Assembly (NCBI RefSeq): GCF_024347615.1
Contig: NZ_AP025508.1
Coordinates: 930,001-994,000, forward strand
From: Vibrio splendidus
GTDB lineage: Bacteria; Pseudomonadota; Gammaproteobacteria; Enterobacterales; Vibrionaceae
Direction: 5' to 3'
Length of the DNA stretch: 64,000 bases
Shown here: piece after piece, positions 37,407-46,156 of the stretch
Layout of the letters: every line of letters starts with the position of its first letter
Position numbering within the stretch: the first letter of the stretch is position 1
Made by a program: the position numbers and the translations under genes
The notes under the pieces: model-generated
Database searches by the model: none
The model's input: only the letters and a program-made list of their open reading frames with translations
What the model was told of the DNA's origin: nothing

Positions 37407-38189
37407 ATGGAATACCCAACGAGCCTTGTACTAGAGTGGTTAGCCAATTATTTTTGGCCATACACTCGCATCTCAGCCATGCTGATGGTAATGACGGTAA
37501 CAGGGGCACGCTTTGTGTCGCCGCGTATCCGTCTGTATTTAGGTTTGGCGATCACCTTTGCTGTGATGCCCGCAATCCCTGCTGTTCCTAAAGAGATTGA
37601 GCTGCTGTCCTTCCAAGGATTCTTGACTGTATTTGAACAAATCGTGATTGGTGTCGCCATGGGGTTTGTTACTCAGTTTTTGATTCAAACTTTTGTTATG
37701 CTCGGTCAGATTTTAGGTATGCAATCGAGCTTGGGTTTTGCCTCTATGGTTGACCCTGCGAATGGTCAAAATACGCCAGTACTTGGCCAACTGTTCATGC
37801 TGTTGGCGACCATGTTTTTCTTGGCGACCGATGGTCACTTGAAAATGTTGCAACTGGTAGTGTTCAGCTTTAAAACTTTGCCGATTGGCAGTGGGTCTTT
37901 AACCGCCGTCGATTTCAGAGAGCTGGCATTGTGGCTTGGCATCATGTTCAAAACAGCATTAGCGATGTCGTTATCGGGTATTATTGCGCTGCTGACGATT
38001 AACCTTTCATTTGGTGTAATGACACGTGCGGCACCTCAGCTAAACATATTTTCTTTGGGTTTTGCATTTGCGCTACTCGTGGGTCTGTTACTTTGTTGGT
38101 ACATCCTTGGCGGCTTGTTTAGCCACTATGAGCTATTTTGGATACAAGGCGAGCAACAGATATGTCGTCTAATCCGGTTAGATTGCTAG
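37407..38189 (+). CDS. fliR: FliR, flagellar export gate protein
   Basis: Gate protein with several membrane helices, 260 residues. Conserved segments include GARFVSPRIRLYLGLAITFA, LGMQSSLGFASMVDPANGQN and the helix LNIFSLGFAFALLVGLLLCW. It lies 6 bases after fliQ and 9 bases before flhB. Confidence 0.95.
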   Translation: MEYPTSLVLEWLANYFWPYTRISAMLMVMTVTGARFVSPRIRLYLGLAITFAVMPAIPAVPKEIELLSFQGFLTVFEQIVIGVAMGFVTQFLIQTFVMLGQILGMQSSLGFASMVDPANGQNTPVLGQLFMLLATMFFLATDGHLKMLQLVVFSFKTLPIGSGSLTAVDFRELALWLGIMFKTALAMSLSGIIALLTINLSFGVMTRAAPQLNIFSLGFAFALLVGLLLCWYILGGLFSHYELFWIQGEQQICRLIRLDC

Positions 38190-38198
38190 GAGACTGAA

Positions 38199-39329
38199 AT
38201 GGCAGAGTCAGACGGTCAAGAACGCACAGAAGACGCCACGCCCAAACGCTTGCAACAGGCCAAAGAGAAAGGGCAGGTTGCAAGGTCAAAAGAGCTGGCG
38301 TCAGCATCGGTATTGATAGTCGGTGCGATTTCTTTAATGTGGTTTGGCGAATCGATGGCGAAGGCTTTGTTCGAGGCCATGCAACGCCTGTTTTCACTCA
38401 GTCGTGACGAGATTTTTGATACTAACAAGCTACTGGAAATAGCGGGTGGCGCATTAGTAAACCTATTGTTCCCATTGTTTTTGATTCTCATCACTTTGTT
38501 CGTTGCTGCTGTGATTGGCGCTGCGGGTGTTGGTGGGGTCAATTTCTCAATGCAAGCTGCTATGCCAAAGGCATCTAAACTCAATCCTTTGAGTGGTATC
38601 AAGCGTATGTTTGGCTTACAAAGCTGGGTTGAACTGCTGAAATCTATCTTGAAAGTGGCTTTGGTATCGGGCATGGCCATTTATCTGATTCAAGCTTCTC
38701 AACATGACTTGATGCAGTTGAGTATGGATGTGTATCCACAGAATATATTCCATGCCTTAGATATTTTGCTTAACTTCATCTTGTTGATCAGTTGTTCTCT
38801 ACTCATCGTGGTCGCCATTGATATCCCATTCCAGATTTGGCAACACGCCGATCAGCTGAAGATGACCAAGCAAGAAGTCAAAGACGAATTCAAAGACACT
38901 GAGGGTAAGCCCGAAGTGAAAGGTCGTATTCGTATGCTGCAACGAGAAGCCGCTCAACGTCGAATGATGGCTGACGTTCCTCAAGCGGATGTGATTGTGA
39001 CTAACCCTGAGCACTTTTCAGTGGCGCTGCGCTATAAGCAGAATCAAGATAAGGCACCAATTGTAGTTGCTAAAGGTGTCGATCACATGGCGATGAAAAT
39101 CCGTGAAATCGCACGAGAAAATGACATCTATATTATCCCAGCACCGCCATTGGCTAGGGCGCTTTATCACACCACAGAGCTCGAACAACAAATTCCTGAC
39201 GGTCTGTTTGCGGCAGTTGCACAAGTGCTTGCATATGTTTTCCAGCTTAAGCAATACCGAAAAAAAGGTGGAGAGAGGCCAAAACTGCAAGATTCTAATA
39301 TGCCGATCCCACCTGATTTACGACATTAG
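38199..39329 (+). CDS. flhB: FlhB, export specificity switch protein
   Basis: Inner-membrane gatekeeper that changes export from hook to filament proteins after self-cleavage. The 376 residues include a charged N-terminus (QERTEDATPKRLQQAKEKGQ), four membrane helices to about residue 210, and the cytoplasmic domain. The self-cleavage motif reads NPEH at residues 269-272, in ADVIVTNPEHFSVALRY, rather than the textbook NPTH. Asn and Pro are retained, so cleavage is probably preserved. Confidence 0.96.
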   Translation: MAESDGQERTEDATPKRLQQAKEKGQVARSKELASASVLIVGAISLMWFGESMAKALFEAMQRLFSLSRDEIFDTNKLLEIAGGALVNLLFPLFLILITLFVAAVIGAAGVGGVNFSMQAAMPKASKLNPLSGIKRMFGLQSWVELLKSILKVALVSGMAIYLIQASQHDLMQLSMDVYPQNIFHALDILLNFILLISCSLLIVVAIDIPFQIWQHADQLKMTKQEVKDEFKDTEGKPEVKGRIRMLQREAAQRRMMADVPQADVIVTNPEHFSVALRYKQNQDKAPIVVAKGVDHMAMKIREIARENDIYIIPAPPLARALYHTTELEQQIPDGLFAAVAQVLAYVFQLKQYRKKGGERPKLQDSNMPIPPDLRH

Positions 39330-39425
39330 ATCAATTGCTTGAGCTCAGCTTGATGAACCCTGATAATAGCAACTTAGCTACCCCTCTTGTTTCCGAGGTG
39401 ATGGCGATAATTTGACGTGAGATGT

Positions 39426-39441
39426 TGGTACAGTGTTTGCT
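39426..39441 (+). promoter_or_regulatory. Sigma54 (-24/-12) promoter for flhA-flhF-flhG-fliA
   Basis: TGGTAC-AGTGT-TTGCT, with one base off consensus in the -24 element, lies 101 bases before flhA. It fits the class II position of flhAFG in Vibrio. Confidence 0.85.
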
Positions 39442-39541
39442 ATATCAATTCCGAACATATTAGCCCATAGCAACATAGCTTAGACCTAGGCCTCAATCTG
39501 CTTAGTGAGATAGCTACAACATAGCGAAACTGCCTAGATTT

Positions 39542-41641
39542 ATGAAATTCACCCTGCCTTTTGCGGACAAGCTACCTAAAATTCCTAACCGTGCCATGCC
39601 TGCGATTGGCGCGCCTGTTATGGTGCTTGCAACGCTTGCTATGGTGGTGTTGCCCATTCCAGCTTTCTTGTTGGATATGTTCTTCACCTTCAACATTGCA
39701 CTGTCTATGGTTGTGCTATTGGTTTCGGTTTATACCCGTCGGCCTTTAGACTTCGCTGCATTCCCGACCGTACTCCTGATTGCGACTCTGCTCCGCTTGG
39801 CCTTGAACGTTGCTTCGACACGTGTGGTATTGCTCCATGGCCATGAGGGTGGTGATGCTGCCGGTAACGTTATTGAGGCCTTTGGTAACGTGGTTATCGG
39901 TGGTAACTATGCGGTTGGTTTGGTGGTGTTCTTGATCCTGATGATCATCAACTTCATGGTTGTCACCAAAGGTGCGGGTCGTATCTCGGAAGTAAGTGCA
40001 CGTTTTACCCTTGATGCTTTACCGGGTAAGCAGATGGCAATCGATGCCGACTTAAATGCAGGTTTGATCGACCAAGATCAGGCTCGTACTCGACGTTTTG
40101 AAGTGACCAAAGAAGCCGATTTCTACGGTTCAATGGACGGTGCATCTAAGTTTGTTAAAGGTGATGCGATCGCCGGTATCTTGATCTTGTTCATCAACAT
40201 TATTGGTGGCTTGAGTATTGGTATGGTTCAGTTTGACCTTGGTTTTGGTGAAGCAATCGAAATCTATACACTACTGACTATCGGTGATGGTCTGGTTGCT
40301 CAAATTCCATCGTTATTACTTTCTATCGCTGCTGCGATGATGGTAACGCGTCAAAATACTGATGAAGATATGGGGCAACAGCTCTTCTTCCAACTGTTCG
40401 ACAATCCTAAATCCTTGATGATCACCGCCGCTATCCTTGGCATCATGGGTATTGTGCCGGGTATGCCTCATTTCTCGTTCTTGAGCCTTGCTGTCGTTGC
40501 AGGTGCCGGTGCCTATTACATTGATAAAAAGAACAAGAAAAAAGCTGAACAACCCAACCTTCCAGCTACGGTTGAAGCGAGTGGGGAGACGGGTTCTCAG
40601 AAAGAACTTTCGTGGGATGATGTTCAGCCTGTTGATATTATTGGCTTAGAAGTTGGCTACCGCTTGATTCCTCTAGTTGACAGAGACCAAGGTGGCGAAT
40701 TGCTTGAACGCGTTAAAGGGGTGCGTAAGAAGCTGTCTCAAGATTTTGGTTTCTTGATCCCAGCAGTACACATCCGCGATAACCTAGAATTGACGCCAAA
40801 CAGTTACCGACTCACCTTAATGGGGGTTGCGGTTGGTGAGGCTGAGATTAAGCCGGATATGGAATTAGCCATTAACCCAGGCCAAGTGTATGGAATGATC
40901 GATGGTGAGCCGACGATTGACCCTGCCTTTGGTCTAGAAGCTGTGTGGATTCGTGAAGAGCAGCGTGAACATGCGCAAGCATTAGGTTACACGGTTGTTG
41001 ATTCATCAACCGTGTTGGCCACTCACCTCAGTCAACAGCTAACGAATAACGCATCACAACTGATTGGTCACGAAGAAGTACAAAACTTACTTGAGATGCT
41101 TAGCCGTTCAACGCCTAAGCTGGTGGAAGGCTTTGTACCGGACCAATTACAGCTTGGCGTCGTTGTGAAAGTGCTGCAGAACCTGTTGAATGAAGCCATT
41201 CCAATTCGTGATATTCGAACAATAGTCCAAACTTTGTCGGAGTACTCAAGTAAGAGTCAAGAACCTGACATACTTACGGCGGCTGTTCGTATCTCTTTGA
41301 AACGACTAATTGTTCAAGAAATCAATGGTATAGAGCCAGAGTTGCCCGTGATAACCTTGATTCCAGAGCTGGAACAAATCTTGCATCAAACCATGCAGGC
41401 ATCCGGCGGAGAATCTGCTGGTATTGAACCTGGTTTAGCCGAACGTTTACAGACCTCACTCAGCCATGCCACACAAGAGCAAGAGCTGAAAGGTGAGCCA
41501 GCAGTGCTACTGACCTCTGGTGTATTGCGTTCAACTCTGGCTAAGTTCGTGAAGAACACGATCCCAAGCTTGAGAGTGTTATCTTACCAAGAGATACCGG
41601 ACGAAAAGCAGATACGTATAGTACAAGCTGTTGGTAATTAA
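39542..41641 (+). CDS. flhA: FlhA, flagellar export gate protein
   Basis: Large gate protein of 699 residues. The N-terminal membrane domain has about eight helices and contains the conserved GDAIAGILILFINIIGG loop. The C-terminal cytoplasmic ring domain (from about residue 350) docks chaperone-substrate complexes. It is the first gene of its transcript. No conserved segment appears missing. Confidence 0.97.
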   Translation: MKFTLPFADKLPKIPNRAMPAIGAPVMVLATLAMVVLPIPAFLLDMFFTFNIALSMVVLLVSVYTRRPLDFAAFPTVLLIATLLRLALNVASTRVVLLHGHEGGDAAGNVIEAFGNVVIGGNYAVGLVVFLILMIINFMVVTKGAGRISEVSARFTLDALPGKQMAIDADLNAGLIDQDQARTRRFEVTKEADFYGSMDGASKFVKGDAIAGILILFINIIGGLSIGMVQFDLGFGEAIEIYTLLTIGDGLVAQIPSLLLSIAAAMMVTRQNTDEDMGQQLFFQLFDNPKSLMITAAILGIMGIVPGMPHFSFLSLAVVAGAGAYYIDKKNKKKAEQPNLPATVEASGETGSQKELSWDDVQPVDIIGLEVGYRLIPLVDRDQGGELLERVKGVRKKLSQDFGFLIPAVHIRDNLELTPNSYRLTLMGVAVGEAEIKPDMELAINPGQVYGMIDGEPTIDPAFGLEAVWIREEQREHAQALGYTVVDSSTVLATHLSQQLTNNASQLIGHEEVQNLLEMLSRSTPKLVEGFVPDQLQLGVVVKVLQNLLNEAIPIRDIRTIVQTLSEYSSKSQEPDILTAAVRISLKRLIVQEINGIEPELPVITLIPELEQILHQTMQASGGESAGIEPGLAERLQTSLSHATQEQELKGEPAVLLTSGVLRSTLAKFVKNTIPSLRVLSYQEIPDEKQIRIVQAVGN

Positions 41642-41668
41642 GCCGCCTAATTAGAACGGACGATCGAA

Positions 41669-43270
41669 TTGAAAATTAAACGATTTTTTGCAAAAGATAT
41701 GCGAACCGCACTGCTCCAAGTTAAAGAAGAACTTGGCTCAGAAGCGGTGATCATGTCTAACAAAAAGGTCGCGGGTGGCGTGGAAATTGTTGCCGCTATT
41801 GATGGCGAATCTAGCCCGTCGACAGCGAGCCAGAGATTAAATAAACCTCAGCAGCCTGCGCAAAGCCAGTATACGCAAATGGCCGCACCCGCAGCACCGG
41901 CAGGGCGTCGTCAATTAGACGATGACAAGGTTAGCCTACAGACGAATGCTGAAGGTGGACGCTCAATGACCAAACGCTTTGCGAATATGCTAAAGCAATA
42001 CAGTCATGGCGCCGATGATGAGCCACAACACCGTGCTGAAAACGAAGACTCATTGTCAGCATTGCTAAATCGCCAATCCAGCACGGGTCATAAGCCGCAT
42101 AGCAATCAGCAGCCACATAGTAATCGTCAATCTCTCGGCAACCAGCCGTCTCTTGGCAACCAACACTCTTCTGGCAACCAACAGTCTTCCGGTAACCAGC
42201 AATCTCACGGGAGCCTCGATTCAGCATTTGCTCGTGAAACCGGCTTATCTAAATTGATTGCCGAAGACCGCAGAGTAGAGCGTCCAACACCTCGTTTGGA
42301 TCCTACCCGTTATGATCGTGGTCGTGAAAACCCTCAGTCGAAAGGTTCAGATGCAGAAATGGAGACGATGCGTGAAGAGATGACCTCAATTCGTCGTCTA
42401 TTAGAGCATCAAGTATCAGGGCTAATGTGGCAAGAAGTTGAGCGTCGTGAACCGCTCAGAGCAATGCTTATCAAACGCCTTGAGCGTATGGGTGTATCTG
42501 CCGAGCTTGCCGATCAAATGGCCTGTTACATTCCTGAAGATACCAAGCCTGCTCGTGCATGGAAGGCCTTGTTAGCACTGGTTGCTGACCAGATCTCTGT
42601 CACGCAAAAAGATATTTTAAAACGCGGTGGTATTGTGGCCTTGTTGGGCCCGACTGGCGTAGGTAAAACAACGACGGTTGCTAAGCTAGCAGCACGCGCA
42701 GCCATGGAATATGGCGCCGACAACGTCGCACTAGTGACAACGGACACATATCGTATAGGTGCACATGAGCAGTTATCGATTTATGGTCGAATTATGGGTT
42801 GCCCTGTAAGAGTTGCTAAAGATTCTAGTGAATTGGCCGATGTAATATATCAGTTACGTAATCGTCGCCTGATTCTGGTCGATACTGCAGGCATGGGACA
42901 ACGAGATGTTCGCCTATCTGAGCAGTTAGACACATTGATGCAAGAGAGTGGTTCCGTTATCAATAGTTACCTTGTGTTGCCTGCTACCGCACAACGCAAA
43001 GTACTACAAGAAACCATTGAACACTTTAGAAGAATCCCGTTGTCGGGATGTATCCTGACTAAGCTGGATGAATCCCTTAGCTTGGGTGAGTTCATCAGTG
43101 TGGTAATACAAAATGCATTACCAGTTGCTTACATAGCAAATGGTCAACGAGTTCCTGAAGATATCGTCATAGCTCAGCCAAAGTATATGATTGCTAAGGC
43201 CAATGAGTTATTAGAAAAATCTACAGAGAATGAACCTCATTACTGGAATAGCGATTCTGAAGGGCTCTAG
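41669..43270 (+). CDS. flhF: FlhF, SRP-like GTPase for polar flagellum placement
   Basis: Directs the flagellum to the pole and helps start its assembly. Translation begins at TTG (MKIKRFFAKDMRTALLQV) behind ACGGA. The N-terminal B domain is variable and contains six or more hexapeptide repeats at residues 142-181. The NG domain has G1 GPTGVGKT at 327-334, TTDTYRIGAHEQL and LVDTAGMGQRD. The 533 residues are on the long side because of the repeat region. flhG starts 13 bases after its stop. Confidence 0.96.
   Translation: MKIKRFFAKDMRTALLQVKEELGSEAVIMSNKKVAGGVEIVAAIDGESSPSTASQRLNKPQQPAQSQYTQMAAPAAPAGRRQLDDDKVSLQTNAEGGRSMTKRFANMLKQYSHGADDEPQHRAENEDSLSALLNRQSSTGHKPHSNQQPHSNRQSLGNQPSLGNQHSSGNQQSSGNQQSHGSLDSAFARETGLSKLIAEDRRVERPTPRLDPTRYDRGRENPQSKGSDAEMETMREEMTSIRRLLEHQVSGLMWQEVERREPLRAMLIKRLERMGVSAELADQMACYIPEDTKPARAWKALLALVADQISVTQKDILKRGGIVALLGPTGVGKTTTVAKLAARAAMEYGADNVALVTTDTYRIGAHEQLSIYGRIMGCPVRVAKDSSELADVIYQLRNRRLILVDTAGMGQRDVRLSEQLDTLMQESGSVINSYLVLPATAQRKVLQETIEHFRRIPLSGCILTKLDESLSLGEFISVVIQNALPVAYIANGQRVPEDIVIAQPKYMIAKANELLEKSTENEPHYWNSDSEGL
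42092..42211 (+). repeat. 18-base tandem repeat inside flhF
   Basis: Six 18-base units and a partial seventh run from 42092 to 42211. They encode degenerate hexapeptides such as QSLGNQ, PSLGNQ, HSSGNQ and QSSGNQ. Because the unit is a multiple of three, copy-number change would keep the frame. Confidence 0.85.
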
Positions 43271-43283
43271 GCGGCGGATAAAT

Positions 43284-44171
43284 ATGAATGAGAATATGAT
43301 ACACGATCAAGCTAGCGGCCTCCGTCGCTTAACCAAGCCTTCACTCACAAAAGTTATCGCTGTAACCGGTGGTAAGGGAGGCGTCGGTAAATCGAATGTG
43401 ACGTTAGGTATGGCTATTTGTATGGCTCGCCAAGGCAAGAAAGTCATGGTACTGGATGCCGACTTAGGGCTGGCTAACGTAGACATCATGCTGGGCATTC
43501 GTTCTAAACGAAACCTGGGTCATGTGTTGGCTGGCGAATGTGAACTTAAGGATGCGATTGTCGAAGGGCCGCACGGAATTAGAATTATTCCAGCGACATC
43601 TGGCACGCAAAGCATGACTGAACTTTCACACGCTCAACACGCTGGGTTGATTCGTGCATTTGGTTCGCTTGAAGACGAGATGGATATCTTGTTGGTTGAT
43701 ACCGCTGCGGGTATTTCAGACATGGTAATTAGCTTCTCAAGAGCGGCGCAAGACGTGGTTGTTGTGGTCTGTGATGAGCCTACCTCAATCACAGATGCAT
43801 ATGCACTGATCAAGCTTTTGAGCCGAGAGCACCAAGTTCAGCGATTCAAAATTGTTGCAAATATGGTCAGAAGCTACCGCGAAGGCCGAGAATTATTTGC
43901 AAAGTTGACTTTGGTCACAGAGCGCTTCTTGAATGTGAGCCTCGAACTCGTAGCATGTATTCCTTTAGATGATAAAGTACGTCAATCAGTCAAGAGACAG
44001 AAAATCGTAGTAGATGCGTACCCTCGCTCTCCAGCTGCATTGGCAATCAGCTCTTTGGCTAATAAAGCATTGACCTGGCCAATACCAAAAACGCCAAGTG
44101 GACACTTGGAGTTCTTTGTTGAAAGGCTGCTGAATCGTACTGAATTTATAGAGGAACCATTTGGTGAATAA
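43284..44171 (+). CDS. flhG: FlhG, MinD-like ATPase limiting flagellar number
   Basis: Counteracts FlhF and FlrA to keep one polar flagellum. The start is ATG 43284, giving 295 residues; an ATG 54 bases upstream lies inside flhF. The deviant Walker A GGKGGVGKS contains Lys31 and Lys36, and DADLGLANVDIMLG follows. A C-terminal membrane-targeting-type helix is expected. Its 3' end overlaps fliA by 8 bases. Confidence 0.95.
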   Translation: MNENMIHDQASGLRRLTKPSLTKVIAVTGGKGGVGKSNVTLGMAICMARQGKKVMVLDADLGLANVDIMLGIRSKRNLGHVLAGECELKDAIVEGPHGIRIIPATSGTQSMTELSHAQHAGLIRAFGSLEDEMDILLVDTAAGISDMVISFSRAAQDVVVVVCDEPTSITDAYALIKLLSREHQVQRFKIVANMVRSYREGRELFAKLTLVTERFLNVSLELVACIPLDDKVRQSVKRQKIVVDAYPRSPAALAISSLANKALTWPIPKTPSGHLEFFVERLLNRTEFIEEPFGE

Positions 44172-44898
44172 AGCGCTTACTTACGATCAACATGCTAATC
44201 ACAATAGCCAACAGGCTTTTTTTGAGAAGTATTCTGTGTTGGTTAAACGTATCGCTCATCACTTGTTGGGGCGATTACCGCCTAATGTCTTGGTTGATGA
44301 CTTAATTCAAGCTGGCATGATTGGCTTGATTGAAGCGCAACAAAACTATGATGGTACCAAAGGCGCAAGCTTTGAGACGTATGCAGGTATTCGGATTCGC
44401 GGAGCTATGTTGGATGACATTCGCCGTGGTGACTGGGTGCCGAGATCGGTTCATAAAAACAATCGAGAAATCAGCAGTGCAATCGCGGAATTAGAGGGTA
44501 CCCTCAATCGCGACCCAAGTGATGCCGAAGTGGCAAAGCACATGGGGCTGAGTTTAGACCAGTACCACAACGCTTTAACTGATATTAATTGCTCAAGACT
44601 TGTCGGGATCGAAGATTTAGGCGTCTCAGATGATGTAATATCTCCGAATGAAGACTCTCAAGATAACACGCCTTTTCAAGGGGTTGCTGATGAGTCATTT
44701 CGTCAAGCTTTGATCGATTCGATAAAACAACTTCCGGAAAGGGAAGGCCTCGTGCTTTCGCTTTATTACGACGAAGAACTCAATTTAAAAGAGATTGGGG
44801 AAGTACTAGGTGTCAGCGAATCTCGTGTCAGCCAAATACTGAGCCAATCTATGCAGCGTTTACGCACTAAGTTAAGTGCTTGGACACAGAACGACTAA
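44164..44898 (+). CDS. fliA: FliA, flagellar sigma factor (sigma28)
   Basis: Sigma factor for the last class of flagellar genes, here the second and third flagellins. Start GTG 44164 is favoured because GAGGAA ends 7 bases upstream and the protein then begins MNKALTY; a TTG one codon earlier is possible. Regions 2, 3 and 4 are clear: LIQAGMIGLIEAQQNYD, DDIRRGDWVPRSV, and LKEIGEVLGVSESRVSQILS. Its antagonist flgM is not in the window. Confidence 0.96.
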   Translation: MNKALTYDQHANHNSQQAFFEKYSVLVKRIAHHLLGRLPPNVLVDDLIQAGMIGLIEAQQNYDGTKGASFETYAGIRIRGAMLDDIRRGDWVPRSVHKNNREISSAIAELEGTLNRDPSDAEVAKHMGLSLDQYHNALTDINCSRLVGIEDLGVSDDVISPNEDSQDNTPFQGVADESFRQALIDSIKQLPEREGLVLSLYYDEELNLKEIGEVLGVSESRVSQILSQSMQRLRTKLSAWTQND

Positions 44899-44928
44899 CA
44901 ACACTGATTCTATTCAGTGGAGGCTAAT

Positions 44929-45309
44929 TTGAACAAAAACATGAAAATTCTCATTGTTGATGATTTTTCAACGATGCGCCGAATTGTTAAAAACCTACTT
45001 CGCGATTTAGGTTTCAACAACACTCAAGAAGCAGACGATGGCTTAACCGCGTTACCTATGCTGAAAAAAGGCGAATTTGATTTCGTGGTAACTGACTGGA
45101 ACATGCCAGGCATGCAAGGTATTGACCTGCTTAAACACATTCGCGCAGATGCAGAACTTAAGCATCTTCCAGTGCTTATGATCACTGCGGAAGCGAAGCG
45201 TGAGCAGATCATCGAAGCAGCGCAAGCGGGTGTTAATGGTTACATTGTGAAGCCTTTCACTGCTGCAACGCTGAAAGAGAAACTTGATAAGATTTTTGAT
45301 CGCTTATAA
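44929..45309 (+). CDS. cheY: CheY, chemotaxis response regulator
   Basis: Single-domain regulator whose phosphorylated form binds FliM. Phospho-acceptor Asp56 lies in [12 protein letters not shown], with the Asp pair in LIVDDFST and Lys in YIVKPFT. The start is uncertain: TTG 44929 sits 5 bases after TGGAGG. A GTG at 44917 would extend it by 4 residues but overlaps that ribosome site, and ATG 44941 is 17 bases from it. It resembles V. cholerae CheY3, the paralogue that switches the flagellum. Confidence 0.95.
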   Translation: MNKNMKILIVDDFSTMRRIVKNLLRDLGFNNTQEADDGLTALPMLKKGEFDFVVTDWNMPGMQGIDLLKHIRADAELKHLPVLMITAEAKREQIIEAAQAGVNGYIVKPFTAATLKEKLDKIFDRL

Positions 45310-45415
45310 GCATCAATAAGTTTTAGGCACTTCTAGGCAAACACTGACCGATAAGATCTCTGTTTATCTCGATAGCCTAAGCGCACAAAGTATGCGGAGT
45401 AAGGCCGAACTCAGG

Positions 45416-46147
45416 ATGATTTCATTAGAACAAGCAAAAAAATTAGTAGAGCTGCTTGAGAACGATAAGCAGCAAGATGCTGATTCTCTTGTTAGAAGCA
45501 TTTATGAAGACAATTTTAGTCTTCAAGACAATCCAATGCTTCAAGAAATAGGAAGTTTGACTCGCGACCTCCATGACTCTTTGACTCAATTCAATTTCGA
45601 TGAGCGCATCAGCGTTATCGCAAATGATGAAATCCCTGACGCAAGGGATCGCCTTCAGTATGTCATTGATAAAACGGAAGTTGCGGCAAATAAGACGATG
45701 GACGCTGTCGATCGTTGTATGCCAATTGCAGACAACCTACACGAGTGTTTACTTCAAGTAAGGCCTCAATGGAATGAACTGATGCATGGCCGCATTGAGC
45801 TGGCACAATTTAAAGCTTTATGTCACCGCATTGATGGATTGCTTGTCCAAGTAGAAGGCGATAGTACTGAACTACGTGGACAATTGACTGAAATCTTGAT
45901 GGCTCAGGATTTCCAAGATTTAACTGGGCAGATAATTAGCAAAGTTATTACCTTGGTGAATGAGGTTGAAGGACGTTTGGTCGAGATTCTCACCGTATTC
46001 GGTGCGAATCAAACAGAGCCAACTCCAGAGTCAGAGAAGAAAGCATCTATTGCGCCTGAAGGTCCAATTCTGAACCCAGAAGAGCGTGAAGATGCTGTTG
46101 CATCTCAAGATGAAGTCGACGATTTGTTATCCAGTCTTGGATTTTAA
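45416..46147 (+). CDS. cheZ: CheZ, CheY-P phosphatase
   Basis: Removes phosphate from CheY-P. The long helical-hairpin protein contains the catalytic-helix motif LMAQDFQDLTGQIISKV and ends in DEVDDLLSSLGF, the CheY-binding tail. The start is taken at ATG 45416 (MISLEQAKKLVELL), with AAGG 11 bases upstream. ATG 45392 would add 8 residues but lacks a ribosome site. It lies between cheY and cheA in one operon. Confidence 0.94.
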   Translation: MISLEQAKKLVELLENDKQQDADSLVRSIYEDNFSLQDNPMLQEIGSLTRDLHDSLTQFNFDERISVIANDEIPDARDRLQYVIDKTEVAANKTMDAVDRCMPIADNLHECLLQVRPQWNELMHGRIELAQFKALCHRIDGLLVQVEGDSTELRGQLTEILMAQDFQDLTGQIISKVITLVNEVEGRLVEILTVFGANQTEPTPESEKKASIAPEGPILNPEEREDAVASQDEVDDLLSSLGF

Positions 46148-46156
46148 AGGTAACGT

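Noticed and set aside
42092-42211. Repeat array as a CRISPR
   Set aside because: The units are 18 bases with no spacers, lie in frame inside flhF and have no cas genes nearby.
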